From: Halorussus lipolyticus
Lineage (GTDB): Archaea; Halobacteriota; Halobacteria; Halobacteriales; Haladaptataceae
Assembly (NCBI RefSeq): GCF_029338375.1
Contig: NZ_CP119808.1
Coordinates: forward strand, 1 to 64,000
Length of the DNA stretch: 64,000 bases
Reading direction: 5' to 3'
The notes under the pieces are model-generated. The model saw nothing but the letters and a program-made list of their open reading frames with translations, was not told where the DNA came from and ran no database searches. The position numbers were made by a program, and so were the translations under genes. Below are positions 35,743 to 45,490 of the stretch, in pieces (position 1 is the first letter of the stretch; every line of letters starts with the position of its first letter).

Positions 35743-36863
35743 TGTCGACAGACCCAGACGCGGCAGCGCGGCGCATCATGAACCAGTTCGGCGAAGAGAG
35801 CCGTATTCCCTACCTCAACATTGAGGAAGGAGATGTTGGCGTACTCATTGCTCTCCCGATTATCGGCCTGTTCATTGCTGGCCTCACTGGAATCGAATCA
35901 CTCTCCCTCCCGTTCGTAGCGGGCGGATTCGGGTTCGGTGTTGCAGTCATCTACGTCTCTCCTGACCACCTGAATGCATGGACGTGGACGAAGGACGTCT
36001 ACCGCTACGCCAAGCGTCCGCGAGTTACGTTCAGTGCTCCAGAGGAAGCAGACAGTAGTACAAACGAGACAGAGCGAAACGACGGCGGGCTCGCGAACTA
36101 CACGCCGTTCAAACCGGACGAGCGAACGCAAGACCTCACGAACGTCAAGCGAGCGTGGCCGGGCGCGGGTGCAATTCAGCGGTCAGACGGCACGATGGAG
36201 GCGTTCATCGAAATTGACCCAGGGAACATGGATTTCGCCATGTCCGATGACTGGGCGCAACTCCAAGAGGCGGGCGAAGAGTTCGCTAACAAGGAACTCG
36301 ACTCGAAGCTCAAATTCCACGCGACAACTCGGTCATTCCCGGTGGAACAAATCACCGAGACCATCGAGGACCGACTCAGCGACGAAGACGTCAAGCAGAA
36401 CCCGATCTTCCGGGAACTCCTCGAAGAGTACCGTGAGACGCGTCCCAAGGAGATGCGTGACCGAGGCATCCAGCAAGTTCGCTACTACATTGGCGTCGAG
36501 GTCACGCCGCTCGAAGTCTACGACCGATTTAGAGACGAAGGGACACCCGCCGAGAAACTGACTAAGTTCCCTATCATCGGGTTCCTGTTCAATCCCTTCG
36601 TGACGCGACGTGAGGACCTCACCGATGTCGAACGTCGCGCCCAGATGTTCGAGAAACTCGACAGCCGCGTCAACGACGTTCGCGCCGAGTTCATCCAGCA
36701 GGCGTCCGGCTGGTCTGCTCGCCGGCTCAGTACGGTCGAACTGTTCGTTCTGAACATGGATTTCTGGAACGGGCGAGAGCACGACTACGACGAAGCAGAC
36801 CGCGTCGTTCGCGAGCAACCGATCATCGGCCACTCGCGCCGGGAGGACGAGACCAATGCATAA
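35742..36863 (+). CDS. VirB3/PrgI-like membrane protein with long cytoplasmic domain
   Basis: 373 residues. Two hydrophobic helices (about 28-47 and 52-70: VGVLIALPIIGLFIAGL and VAGGFGFGVAVIYV) are followed by a Trp/Tyr-rich segment (AWTWTKDVYRYAKRP). This two-helix start just before a VirB4 gene resembles VirB3/PrgI. The remaining 270 residues are acidic and cytoplasmic, with the pattern AFIEIDPGNMDFAMSDDW and later VTPLEVYDRFRDEG, as in the N-terminal domain of VirB4 proteins. So part of the VirB4 N-terminal domain may be encoded here and the ATPase domain by the next gene, overlapping by 8 nt. Confidence 0.65.
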   Translation: MSTDPDAAARRIMNQFGEESRIPYLNIEEGDVGVLIALPIIGLFIAGLTGIESLSLPFVAGGFGFGVAVIYVSPDHLNAWTWTKDVYRYAKRPRVTFSAPEEADSSTNETERNDGGLANYTPFKPDERTQDLTNVKRAWPGAGAIQRSDGTMEAFIEIDPGNMDFAMSDDWAQLQEAGEEFANKELDSKLKFHATTRSFPVEQITETIEDRLSDEDVKQNPIFRELLEEYRETRPKEMRDRGIQQVRYYIGVEVTPLEVYDRFRDEGTPAEKLTKFPIIGFLFNPFVTRREDLTDVERRAQMFEKLDSRVNDVRAEFIQQASGWSARRLSTVELFVLNMDFWNGREHDYDEADRVVREQPIIGHSRREDETNA

Positions 36864-39063
36864 CGTCGTCCTCCAGGCGGGTGGCGGGACCTTCACCCAG
36901 CTCACAGAGTGGCTTCTGAACCCAACGTCACCCGAAGGTATGGCAGTTTACTTCCTACTGGTTGTGGTCCTCGGGGTCGTCGGTAAACTCCTCTGGGACC
37001 GACACACCGCCGACGACGAACCCGAAGTCGACTTCTCGGACATCCTTGACGAGGAGACGCTTGAGGAGGGTCATGCAGAAGGCCAACTCCTCGACGACAT
37101 CTCCGAATCTCACAAGACGGTCACGGCGCCGGCAGCTATCGAGTGGGAGACACGAGCCGCACGCGTTGGCGAGCAGTGGACGACGACGCTCTACATCGCT
37201 GACTACGCCGACTACCCGAACGACGGCTATCTGAGCGACCTCTTCGAGCTGACCGACGTCGAATTCGACCTCACAGCTCACATCTCGCCGAAGAACCAGC
37301 AGCGAGCGCGGAACGAACTGCAGGACATCGCTGATGACCTCCAAGTCGACGCCGACCTCGAACAGAGCGTCCGGAGTGCGTATCTACAAGAGCGAGCGAA
37401 CGAAGCCGCTGCAACATACAAGGCCGTCGAGAGCGGTGCGAACGTCTTCGACCAGGGCATGTTCGTCACGGTTCGCGCCGCCGACAAGGATGACCTCAGG
37501 GACTCGGTCCAGAAGGTCAAGAGTGCTCTCCGCGACGACCCAGCGAACCTCACGCCGAAGACCGCAATCTGTCGGCAGGACCTCGCGCTGCAGTCGGTAG
37601 CCCCCATCGGAGACAACGTGTTTGGCCGCGAGTCCATCGCCCTCGGTGGCGCGGTGGGCGCACTCCTCTCGTCGCCGCATAACGCGACCATCCTCGAGGA
37701 GGGCGGAGTCGAGTTCGGGATTCACAAGGACAACCAGAGCCCCGTCGTCATCGACCCGTTCGCCCGTGACAACGGGTACGCGATGTTCACCGTCGGCGAC
37801 ACGGGCTCGGGGAAGTCGTTCAGTTCCAAACAGAACTTCATCCGCTCCATCGAGCAGAGCAAGGACCGCATCGGCATTATCCTTGAACCACTCAACAACT
37901 GGGCAGGCGTCTCCGAGGCCCTCGATGCGAAACGCATTACGGTCGGTGGGACGCTCGGCCTGAATCCCCTAGAGATTCGTCAGACACCCGAGCACGTCCA
38001 GCGAGCGATGGGTGAGGACGCGAGTCCGTTCAACGAGAAACTCGACGACGCGATGAGCTTCCTGACGAACTTCTTCGCACTACGCGGTATCTCGCTCGGT
38101 GACCGTCGGACGACGCTCGAACTCGGACTCAAGCGCGCCTACAAGCGCAACGACATCACCGACGATATCTCGACGCACAGCAACCTCAGCCCAACCATCC
38201 GGGATATGATGGACATCTTCGAGGACATGGTCGACGACCCCGAGGAGTTCGTCGTCCGGTCCGACGAAGAGGCTGGAAAGATCCGCGAGGACGCGACGTG
38301 GCTTCTTGACCAGCTTCGCCCCTTCGAGGACGATGGTCGCCACGCCAACCTCGGGAAGTCCTCGGAGTTCGACATCCGCGACGAGAAGGTCATCTATCTC
38401 GATCTTGCCCAGCAGGAGGGTAGCGTCGACAGCAGTACGGCGCTGACGATGCAGTTGCTCATCTCGCTCGTGTACGAGCGGGCGAAAGAGACGGACAAGG
38501 AGGTCGTGTTCTATATCGACGAGGCGCGGTACATCATGCAGGACGCCGCGAGTCTAGCGTTCCTCGAAACGGTGTTCCGACATCACCGCCACCACGACCT
38601 CTCGATTCGACTGGTTACCCAGACCGTCGACGAGTTCTTCGAACACGCCGAAGCCGAAGCTATCCTCGATCAGTGTGCCGTCAAGCAGTTCCATCGGTTG
38701 GACGGGATGGACGAGGAGTGGGCCGACGAGTTCGGCTTGAATTACGCACAGATGCGCTATGTGCAGGATGCAGTCCCCGGTAACGAGGATGCTGGGTTCT
38801 CTGAGGCGCTCGTCGGCGTCGACGGCGAGTGGCGCGGGATGAAGGTACAAGCAATGGACAAAGAAAAACAGGTTATCGACTTCGACCCGACCGAGCAACG
38901 GCGGTCCTCCCTCCCCGGCGCTGGTGAGGAAGCAGTCGATACAGCTGTCCAGCAGTTCCGTGAGGAACTGGAACAGCAGGCGACACACGGACAGTCAAAA
39001 GGGACAGAAACTGTCTCTGCGAAACCTGACGGTGGCTCAGTAGAGGGGGAGGACGATGAGTGA
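36856..39063 (+). CDS. VirB4-like conjugation ATPase
   Basis: 735 residues. One membrane helix near the N-terminus (AVYFLLVVVLGVVGKLLW). Walker A GDTGSGKSF near residue 315, then LEPLNNWAGVSEAL, Walker B VVFYIDEARYIM near 551-560, and a sensor region RLVTQTVDEFFE. These are the motifs of the VirB4/TraC/HerA ATPase class, the most conserved motor of type IV secretion. The C-terminal 60 residues are low-complexity. Overlaps of 8 nt with both neighbours indicate tight coupling. This gene gives the strongest evidence that the module is a DNA-transfer system. Confidence 0.85.
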   Translation: MHNVVLQAGGGTFTQLTEWLLNPTSPEGMAVYFLLVVVLGVVGKLLWDRHTADDEPEVDFSDILDEETLEEGHAEGQLLDDISESHKTVTAPAAIEWETRAARVGEQWTTTLYIADYADYPNDGYLSDLFELTDVEFDLTAHISPKNQQRARNELQDIADDLQVDADLEQSVRSAYLQERANEAAATYKAVESGANVFDQGMFVTVRAADKDDLRDSVQKVKSALRDDPANLTPKTAICRQDLALQSVAPIGDNVFGRESIALGGAVGALLSSPHNATILEEGGVEFGIHKDNQSPVVIDPFARDNGYAMFTVGDTGSGKSFSSKQNFIRSIEQSKDRIGIILEPLNNWAGVSEALDAKRITVGGTLGLNPLEIRQTPEHVQRAMGEDASPFNEKLDDAMSFLTNFFALRGISLGDRRTTLELGLKRAYKRNDITDDISTHSNLSPTIRDMMDIFEDMVDDPEEFVVRSDEEAGKIREDATWLLDQLRPFEDDGRHANLGKSSEFDIRDEKVIYLDLAQQEGSVDSSTALTMQLLISLVYERAKETDKEVVFYIDEARYIMQDAASLAFLETVFRHHRHHDLSIRLVTQTVDEFFEHAEAEAILDQCAVKQFHRLDGMDEEWADEFGLNYAQMRYVQDAVPGNEDAGFSEALVGVDGEWRGMKVQAMDKEKQVIDFDPTEQRRSSLPGAGEEAVDTAVQQFREELEQQATHGQSKGTETVSAKPDGGSVEGEDDE

Positions 39064-42000
39064 GTATCTCCGAGTCACGCCAACATCCGAAGGGCTTGCT
39101 CCCGAGGGAATCCCTCGGGTCCTCGAAAGTCTGCACAAACTGACGACGGCAAAGTCGACGGGTCTCGCTCAGAAGCTGAACCCACTCTACAGTGAAACAC
39201 CGCCGCGGTTCGAGTTTCTCGCACTAAGTGGGGGAGCGGACGACCCTGTCGAATTCTTCTACGGTGCCGACGAGCATCTCGACACACTCGAAAAACGCCT
39301 TCGTTCGATCTATCCAAAGACGTTCGACATCGAACGCGTCGACGTCGATGTCACCGCTCGGCTTATCCAACCAGTCGAACTCACACGAGCAGAGTTCATC
39401 GAACATTATGAAGCAGGGCAACTGCAGTACGAATTTGATCAAGACGAGCAGCACGAGGTTGCGAGCGAGGACCGTGACCAAGACCAGACACCATCGACGG
39501 AGGCTTCCCCATTCGCAGATGGTGGTGCCACAGCCGATTCATCCCAGGGTCACTTCGTTGAGGTCGAGGATACCGCCCTTGAGCTTGCACCACCGAGCGC
39601 AATACCGGACGAAAAACCATTAACGACGCTCGAAAAGCCAACCGAGACGACAGGGGGGACGATACTCGCACGGCCAACTATCGACGCAGTCTCGCCAGTT
39701 GGCGTGCGCTGGTCCGGTTCAGCCACTCGGAAGAAAGACTGGATGACGTCGTTGACGCCCTTCGCCTCCGACGATGGTGACGATGCCTTGGTAGCTGTCG
39801 ACCAGCCCGGCGCACCTCTGGCGTCACTCGTCGACCACCTGACTGAAGCGGCGTCACCCGTAGCGTTTCAGGTTGTGTTCCAGCGACGGGCAAGCTGGCA
39901 GTCCGACGCTGAACTCCGGAAAGAGGATCTCATCGACGGGCGAGACACCTTTTTCCAAGAGGTCGTTGGCTCCCTCCTTGAGGTCGAAGACCAGCGGAGT
40001 AATCACGACGAAAAACAGCGCAGCGAACCAGTCGCAAAGCGCATTAAGTACATCGACGCGAAGAACCCCAAGCGGTCGTTCACTGCCAATATCAGAGCAG
40101 TAGGGGTTCCGACCGAAGATGAAGCCCGCGATGAAATTGCGGCCCAGATGAACTCACTTCGTCCCGTGTTCGATCCGGTCGACGGCCCCTATTACGAAGT
40201 CGAGGGTGAACGACTCCGTGTGGACGGCTTTCGAGAAAAGACGAAGGAGAAAAACGCCCAGACAGCCCTCCAGCAATTACTTGATCGAGAGATTGCGACC
40301 GGCCGAGGCAAGACCCAACCGGATTTCGTCCTCAGCGGGGCGGAACTCGCAAACTTCGTGCTCGTCCCATCGTCCGAGCAACTCACAGTCGAGGGAACAC
40401 GCGGCACTCGCGCTGAACAGCAAAGCCGAAATCCGCTTCCGTGGCCTAACCCAGATCTAGTTCAACAGTTCCAAGACGGGATGGCGATCGGGCACGCGCT
40501 CGACGAGAACGGTGAGCCGCGACCGAACCCGATCCGAATCCCCCCGGATCTCTTGACGACGCACTACGGCCGATTCGCATCGACCGGCGGCGGGAAGTCG
40601 AAAGCAATCCTCAACGACGCGCTGTCTCTCCGAGAGACAACGGGGGGACCTGTCGTCATCGTCGACCCAAAGGGGGACGGGATGTGCGAGAACTACCTGC
40701 GGTGTCACTACGAACGCTTCAACGGGTTGGACGACGTCTACCAGTTCCGTGTTCCAGAGACTCTCCCTGCGTTCTCCTTCTTCGACATCCGGCCCGCGCT
40801 CGAAGCCGGGCGTAACCGCGAGGATGCGATTCAAGACAAGGTCGACCACTTCCATGACATCATGCGGATGGTCATGGGCCGTGAGCAGTACGGGCAGGCG
40901 TTCGTCGCGAACGAGATTCTCAGCTACCTAATCAAGGCACTCTTCGACGAGGAGTACGGAAGCGACGTGTTCGGGCTGGACGACCTCTTCGACGCCGCCC
41001 TCCGGATGCAGCGCGACCAGACGATTCCCCCCGTCTCAGCCGATAACCAGAGCATCGAGGAATCGTTGACCCGCCACTTCGCTAAGGATGACCACCAGTT
41101 CCAGGTGTCGATGGACGCGGTCGGGAACCGTCTCGACAAACTCAGAGAAGACGCGCATCTTCGGCATATCTTCAGTCACGCCCCCGAGCAGAACGAGGCT
41201 GGCGAGTACGTGGATAATCACTTTGACTTCCGCGAGTTCCTCGATGAAGACGCCACCATCCTGTTCGACCTCGGAGACCTCCGCCCGGAGGCACAGCGAG
41301 CAATCACGCTGCTCCTGTTGAGTAACCTCTGGGATGCCGTCCAAGTACGCCGGCGTGACGGCCAAACCGACTATGAGAAGCTCACGAATCTCATCATCGA
41401 GGAGGCTGCCCCGGTCGCTTCCACGAAGCTCGTCTCCGAGCAACTGCTTCCACAGGGGCGGTCGTTCGGCCTGAGCATGGGGCTCGTGATGCAGTTCCCC
41501 GGGCAGGTGCGGAATCGGAGCGAGCGGGCCTACGACGAGGTGCTGAACAATATCAAGACGAAGCTCATTGGCAACATCTCGATTGAGCGCGACCTCGCGG
41601 AGTCGCTCGCTCACGAAGACCTCAGCCCGACTGACCTTCGAAACCGGATTAACACGCTCCCGAGCGGCGAGTGGATCGCCCAACTCCCGAGTCCGTCGTT
41701 CGGGGAAACCGGCCCCGCCCCGTTTTCGTTGAAGCCGCTCCCGATTGCGCCGGGGCATCCAGAAAGCGACCAACCGCTCTCTGTCGAACAGGAGGATCAC
41801 TTCGAGACCGTTGCCCTCCCCCGACTGTCGGAGCGAACACAGACCCAGTACGGACTTTCGGAGACCGCAAGCGAATCAGAGACAGCTGACGACGAGGGAT
41901 GGGGGAGTAGACCAACCGATGAAGCGTCGGCATCTGCAGAATCGGCTAGCCCTGTGGAATCGACGCAGTCGTCGTTCATCGGACAGGCAACCAATAGTTC

Positions 42001-42871
42001 AACAGCCGACGAAGAGGAGGAGAAAAACACGGATACCGTTGACTCGTTGTTTGGAAATCTCGAGTCAACTGAGTCGGGAGAATCAGTCGGTGAAAAAGAC
42101 GAGACAGCCGTCGACGAAACCACTTCGTCGCCAGTCCAGGCCGGTGGTGGAACTGTCCCAGATGACGAACTCCGACGGCGCGGACTCACTCACGACGACA
42201 TCCGATTCTTGACTCGCGTCCTCGACGTGATGAATCGTGACGCATCGGACCACACACTCTTGGACTCGATGAGCGCATTTAAGAACGACTTTGAGGATCT
42301 GGACGTGCAACGGCTCGCCGATCAAGACCTGCTGGAGGAAGGACGAGCGTGCGGTCGGAAGTACTACACTGTCCTCCCGGCAGGGCGTGAACTGCTCGGC
42401 CAGAAGCTCAAGGTCGGCCCTGGACAGGGAGACATCGGCGAGAAGTCGCCACACAAAGTCGGCGTGAAGCTACTCGAACTGTGGTTAGAAGCCCGCGACG
42501 ACGTTGAGCAGGTCGAACCCTATTACGAGTACGATGAGGAGACCGTATTCGACGTCGCTGGCTTCGATGCCGACGGGGAACTCGTGTGGGTCGGTGAAGC
42601 TGAATTCTCGAGTAACAACAAACACGCGCCGGTCGACGACTACGACAAGCAGAGTGCAGTGGATGCTAACGCTGTCTGGGCGTTCAACAGACGCGAGACA
42701 GCCGTCGAGGTGTTAGACCACCTCTCAGAGGCCGACCGGATAGAGAGCAGTGTGAGCGGCCGTGCAGCCCGGTCGTTCTCAGACATTCGAGAGGCCGTTG
42801 AATTGTTCGACGCAACTGGCCTGACGACGATTCGGAGTTTCAACAAACTTGATCAGGAGCTCAACACATGA
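39056..42871 (+). CDS. Giant type IV coupling protein (VirD4/TraD-like) with winged-helix and nuclease-like C-terminus
   Basis: 1271 residues. The first 450 are acidic and unassigned. The motor domain has Walker A STGGGKS at about 509-515, VVIVDPKGDG after it, and Walker B IIEEAAPV near 778, followed by GRSFGLSMGLVMQFPGQV, as in VirD4/TraD/TraG coupling ATPases. After a Ser/Glu-rich linker (about 900-1030) comes a winged-helix-like domain (LRRRGLTHDDIRFL, GRKYYTVLPAGREL; 1038-1115). The last 140 residues contain FDVAGFDADGELVWVGEAEF near 1165-1184, an Asp-(x)n-Glu-x-Glu arrangement that resembles a PD-(D/E)xK fold, though Lys is absent. No separate relaxase was seen in the module, so this C-terminus might process DNA; that is inference. 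Confidence 0.8.
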   Translation: MSEYLRVTPTSEGLAPEGIPRVLESLHKLTTAKSTGLAQKLNPLYSETPPRFEFLALSGGADDPVEFFYGADEHLDTLEKRLRSIYPKTFDIERVDVDVTARLIQPVELTRAEFIEHYEAGQLQYEFDQDEQHEVASEDRDQDQTPSTEASPFADGGATADSSQGHFVEVEDTALELAPPSAIPDEKPLTTLEKPTETTGGTILARPTIDAVSPVGVRWSGSATRKKDWMTSLTPFASDDGDDALVAVDQPGAPLASLVDHLTEAASPVAFQVVFQRRASWQSDAELRKEDLIDGRDTFFQEVVGSLLEVEDQRSNHDEKQRSEPVAKRIKYIDAKNPKRSFTANIRAVGVPTEDEARDEIAAQMNSLRPVFDPVDGPYYEVEGERLRVDGFREKTKEKNAQTALQQLLDREIATGRGKTQPDFVLSGAELANFVLVPSSEQLTVEGTRGTRAEQQSRNPLPWPNPDLVQQFQDGMAIGHALDENGEPRPNPIRIPPDLLTTHYGRFASTGGGKSKAILNDALSLRETTGGPVVIVDPKGDGMCENYLRCHYERFNGLDDVYQFRVPETLPAFSFFDIRPALEAGRNREDAIQDKVDHFHDIMRMVMGREQYGQAFVANEILSYLIKALFDEEYGSDVFGLDDLFDAALRMQRDQTIPPVSADNQSIEESLTRHFAKDDHQFQVSMDAVGNRLDKLREDAHLRHIFSHAPEQNEAGEYVDNHFDFREFLDEDATILFDLGDLRPEAQRAITLLLLSNLWDAVQVRRRDGQTDYEKLTNLIIEEAAPVASTKLVSEQLLPQGRSFGLSMGLVMQFPGQVRNRSERAYDEVLNNIKTKLIGNISIERDLAESLAHEDLSPTDLRNRINTLPSGEWIAQLPSPSFGETGPAPFSLKPLPIAPGHPESDQPLSVEQEDHFETVALPRLSERTQTQYGLSETASESETADDEGWGSRPTDEASASAESASPVESTQSSFIGQATNSSTADEEEEKNTDTVDSLFGNLESTESGESVGEKDETAVDETTSSPVQAGGGTVPDDELRRRGLTHDDIRFLTRVLDVMNRDASDHTLLDSMSAFKNDFEDLDVQRLADQDLLEEGRACGRKYYTVLPAGRELLGQKLKVGPGQGDIGEKSPHKVGVKLLELWLEARDDVEQVEPYYEYDEETVFDVAGFDADGELVWVGEAEFSSNNKHAPVDDYDKQSAVDANAVWAFNRRETAVEVLDHLSEADRIESSVSGRAARSFSDIREAVELFDATGLTTIRSFNKLDQELNT

Positions 42872-43752
42872 CATGGCGCCAAGCAACCCGCGAGGAGATC
42901 TACAAGTACTACGCGAAGGAGTTCCCTTCATACGTCGACGAGCTACCGGCGTTCATCACAGCAGAGGGGCCGAAACAGTACGCACTTGCGTTTCGAGAAC
43001 CGCACCCGGTACGGAAAGACGGAGTCCCAGATAAGGACTTCATCCGACGAGATACATGGCAGATGAACGCCGCTGGTGACCGAACCACAGCGGCATTCGA
43101 TAAGTTCGACGATGTCCTCGAGTTCATCCGCCATCCAGCACGAAACGATCCACTTGGACAGAGCGATTTCGCGCTCGCAGATCCTGACTTGCTCGATAAA
43201 CCAGATCCACGTCCCGATGCAGTCTACTACGCCCTCGATCACTGGGAACGGCCGTGGGTGCTCCTCGTCGATATCGACGCAAAAACGATAGCCCGAGAGC
43301 GAGCAACGCAAGCAGTCTCGGATGAGGATGCTACAGGGGACGGTGAGGATTTGCTCGATGCCGCGGGGATTCTCGAAGCAGACCCAGCAGGCTACCCGTA
43401 TTCGTTCGAGGATATCGAACGAGCCATCGAGTACGGCTTCGAGGTGCGAGATATCTTCGAGGATGACTTCAACGCCGAGGAGACGATGGTGGTGTACAGT
43501 GGTCAGGGCGTTCACGTCTATCTCCTCGATACTGACCCCGCTCATCGGTACGACGCCAAGAGTCGAGAAGTGCTGAACGACCTTCTGCAAGACACCTACG
43601 AGATCCCCATCGACCCAGTGGTTACAGCCGACCGTCGTCGAGTCGCCCGACTACCCTATTCGTTGCACGCTGACGTCTGCAGTATCGTCACGCCAATCGA
43701 GAGCCCGAACTTCGACGTTCAGTCTGCGACACCGGAGGTGCTCCAGTCATGA
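42868..43752 (+). CDS. PriS-like archaeo-eukaryotic primase subunit
   Basis: 294 residues of the archaeo-eukaryotic primase superfamily. The metal-binding pair is LLVDIDAK (Asp135, Asp137), the nucleotide-binding motif SGQGVHVY (His216) and the third motif TADRRRVARLPYSLH (Asp255 onward), in the same order as chromosomal PriS, but the protein is about 90 residues shorter. A 35-residue acidic insert follows the first motif. ATGA overlap with the coupling protein and again with the next gene shows it belongs to the transfer operon. It could prime the complementary strand in the recipient or during replication. Confidence 0.82.
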   Translation: MTWRQATREEIYKYYAKEFPSYVDELPAFITAEGPKQYALAFREPHPVRKDGVPDKDFIRRDTWQMNAAGDRTTAAFDKFDDVLEFIRHPARNDPLGQSDFALADPDLLDKPDPRPDAVYYALDHWERPWVLLVDIDAKTIARERATQAVSDEDATGDGEDLLDAAGILEADPAGYPYSFEDIERAIEYGFEVRDIFEDDFNAEETMVVYSGQGVHVYLLDTDPAHRYDAKSREVLNDLLQDTYEIPIDPVVTADRRRVARLPYSLHADVCSIVTPIESPNFDVQSATPEVLQS

Positions 43753-45260
43753 GTCAGTCTACGCCAGTCGAGGACGAGCGTACCGCCTATCGCGTTGCGA
43801 CGCTCCCACTCGAATACGGCACGACCCGCATCAACCAGCTGTTCACGCGGGGCTACAATCGCTACATCGTCGACGGTGAAGACCAACCAGACGATCTGTT
43901 AAACGACCTCGAGCGGTTCGGGACAGCGGCGTTCAAAGAAGACGTCAGGGCCGATGCCGCAGAGGAACCCTTCGTCGACGAACCCGGAACTCTCGCCGTC
44001 CTCGCGACGTTGAGTGCGATCTGCGTCAAAGCACACCCGAAGTTCGAGCACGCCCCACCGCGAAAGGTGCAGGTCCTCTACGATATTCGCGAGCTCTATG
44101 TCAACAACCTCGCGTCCCTTCTTCGAGAATTCGGTGACGGGAGTTTTCAACAGGATATTGCAGAGGTGTTGTACGCAAAAGACCCCGGAGAGGATGGTCC
44201 GCACCCCGGTCGCGTTTGTACAGGGATCAAGGAGATGCCCGAGTTCGGTGAGGGGTTGTATCTTGAAATCCCGGTGGCTGCGGCGTCGAGGGACTGTCTC
44301 ATTCGCGCCGACACCGAGAGAGGAGAGACCGGGGAACTGCTCACCCGCGTCAAGAACAACCACCTCTACGTACCGGTGGGTAATTTCGACACGAAGTATC
44401 GTGAGTACGCCAGACGTGCGTTCAAGAAGCTCCTGCGAGTCCAGGAGGAGAACCTCTCCGAAGACCAACTCACGTGGCTAACGACGAATGAGTCTGCCAT
44501 CACAGAGCGCATCGACCGCTTCATCGAGACGGGCCACTACGAACGAATCTGGCGAGATTGGGACCAAGGTGAACGGACCATCCGTGTGCTTCGAGACGCG
44601 ATTCGAGACGCTCCAGACGAGGTCGTCTTACTGGGGGAGTTCCATTCAGCGAAGGAGCTGTTTGAAGCAGTGGAGGCGTACGACCCGGAGGCAGACTGGA
44701 AGCGAGACGTTTGTAATCGCATCTCGAGTCCTCGGAGTCTCGGGAATCTCCTTGCATCCCAGCGTGACCACCGAAGCCTCACTATTCGACAGCACAGGAA
44801 CACGAACCACTATCGGATTCAGGAGTCTGCACGTGGGGTTCAGCCCCTCACCGTCGAGTCAATCGAGGATCTGTTCGAACTCCCCTGCATGGCGAATATG
44901 GCCGAACGCCTCAACGAGAAAAAGCCAGTCCGGAAGGACCTGTACAACTTCTCTCGGATGGTGATGTGGCTGCCACAGTACCAGGATAGTGACCTCGAGA
45001 CAATTGTCGCGGACCTCAAAGATGTCTTCTCGCGGTGGCCGTGGTACGACGAACAGGTCACCGACTACCAGATTCGCTACGAGTTCTCGAATACGATTGG
45101 AGGCGACACCCCGCTTCCGATGAACTGCGACAACGACGATATGCAGCGGTACTGCATCGGGCAAGAGCAGTGTCCATACTCAATCTGGGGAAGTCTTCCC
45201 TTCCCAGAAGAGATGTACGACCAATTGGATGAGGCCAAATCTACCGGCGAAGAGTTCTAA
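43749..45260 (+). CDS. PriL-like primase-associated protein
   Basis: 503 residues, following the PriS-like gene with a 4-nt overlap. The C-terminal 130 residues hold four cysteines at 380, 460, 469 and 475 (LPCMAN, PMNCDND, QRYCIGQ, EQCPYSIWG) with RKDLYNFSRMVMWL between the first and second, the pattern of the PriL iron-sulphur domain. The N-terminal region (ATLPLEYGTTRINQLF and on) is helical, like the PriL docking domain. So the element appears to encode its own two-subunit primase. Similar genes are, as I recall, annotated only as primase-associated. No homology search was possible. Confidence 0.7.
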   Translation: MSQSTPVEDERTAYRVATLPLEYGTTRINQLFTRGYNRYIVDGEDQPDDLLNDLERFGTAAFKEDVRADAAEEPFVDEPGTLAVLATLSAICVKAHPKFEHAPPRKVQVLYDIRELYVNNLASLLREFGDGSFQQDIAEVLYAKDPGEDGPHPGRVCTGIKEMPEFGEGLYLEIPVAAASRDCLIRADTERGETGELLTRVKNNHLYVPVGNFDTKYREYARRAFKKLLRVQEENLSEDQLTWLTTNESAITERIDRFIETGHYERIWRDWDQGERTIRVLRDAIRDAPDEVVLLGEFHSAKELFEAVEAYDPEADWKRDVCNRISSPRSLGNLLASQRDHRSLTIRQHRNTNHYRIQESARGVQPLTVESIEDLFELPCMANMAERLNEKKPVRKDLYNFSRMVMWLPQYQDSDLETIVADLKDVFSRWPWYDEQVTDYQIRYEFSNTIGGDTPLPMNCDNDDMQRYCIGQEQCPYSIWGSLPFPEEMYDQLDEAKSTGEEF

Positions 45261-45490
45261 CTCCGCTGGGAACCAATAGAATGTGATCAAAGCGAATCTG
45301 TTAAGATTCTCAATCGTTTATGACTCATTAGACTGAATAGAGTGCATGTATCTTGCGCAGCGAACCACCCTTAGAAACACCGCTACCTGCACCTGCGACT
45401 ATCAGAACCAGTAGTCAGTTATGCCCATCGCACCTGCAATAAGTGGCTATTAGTTTTGTTCAATACTGTCAAAGGTTCTGCTGATCTTTC

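Noticed and set aside
41036..41800. 254-codon antisense frame in the coupling-protein gene
   Set aside because: Opposes the Walker B region of a gene with clear motifs; a shadow.
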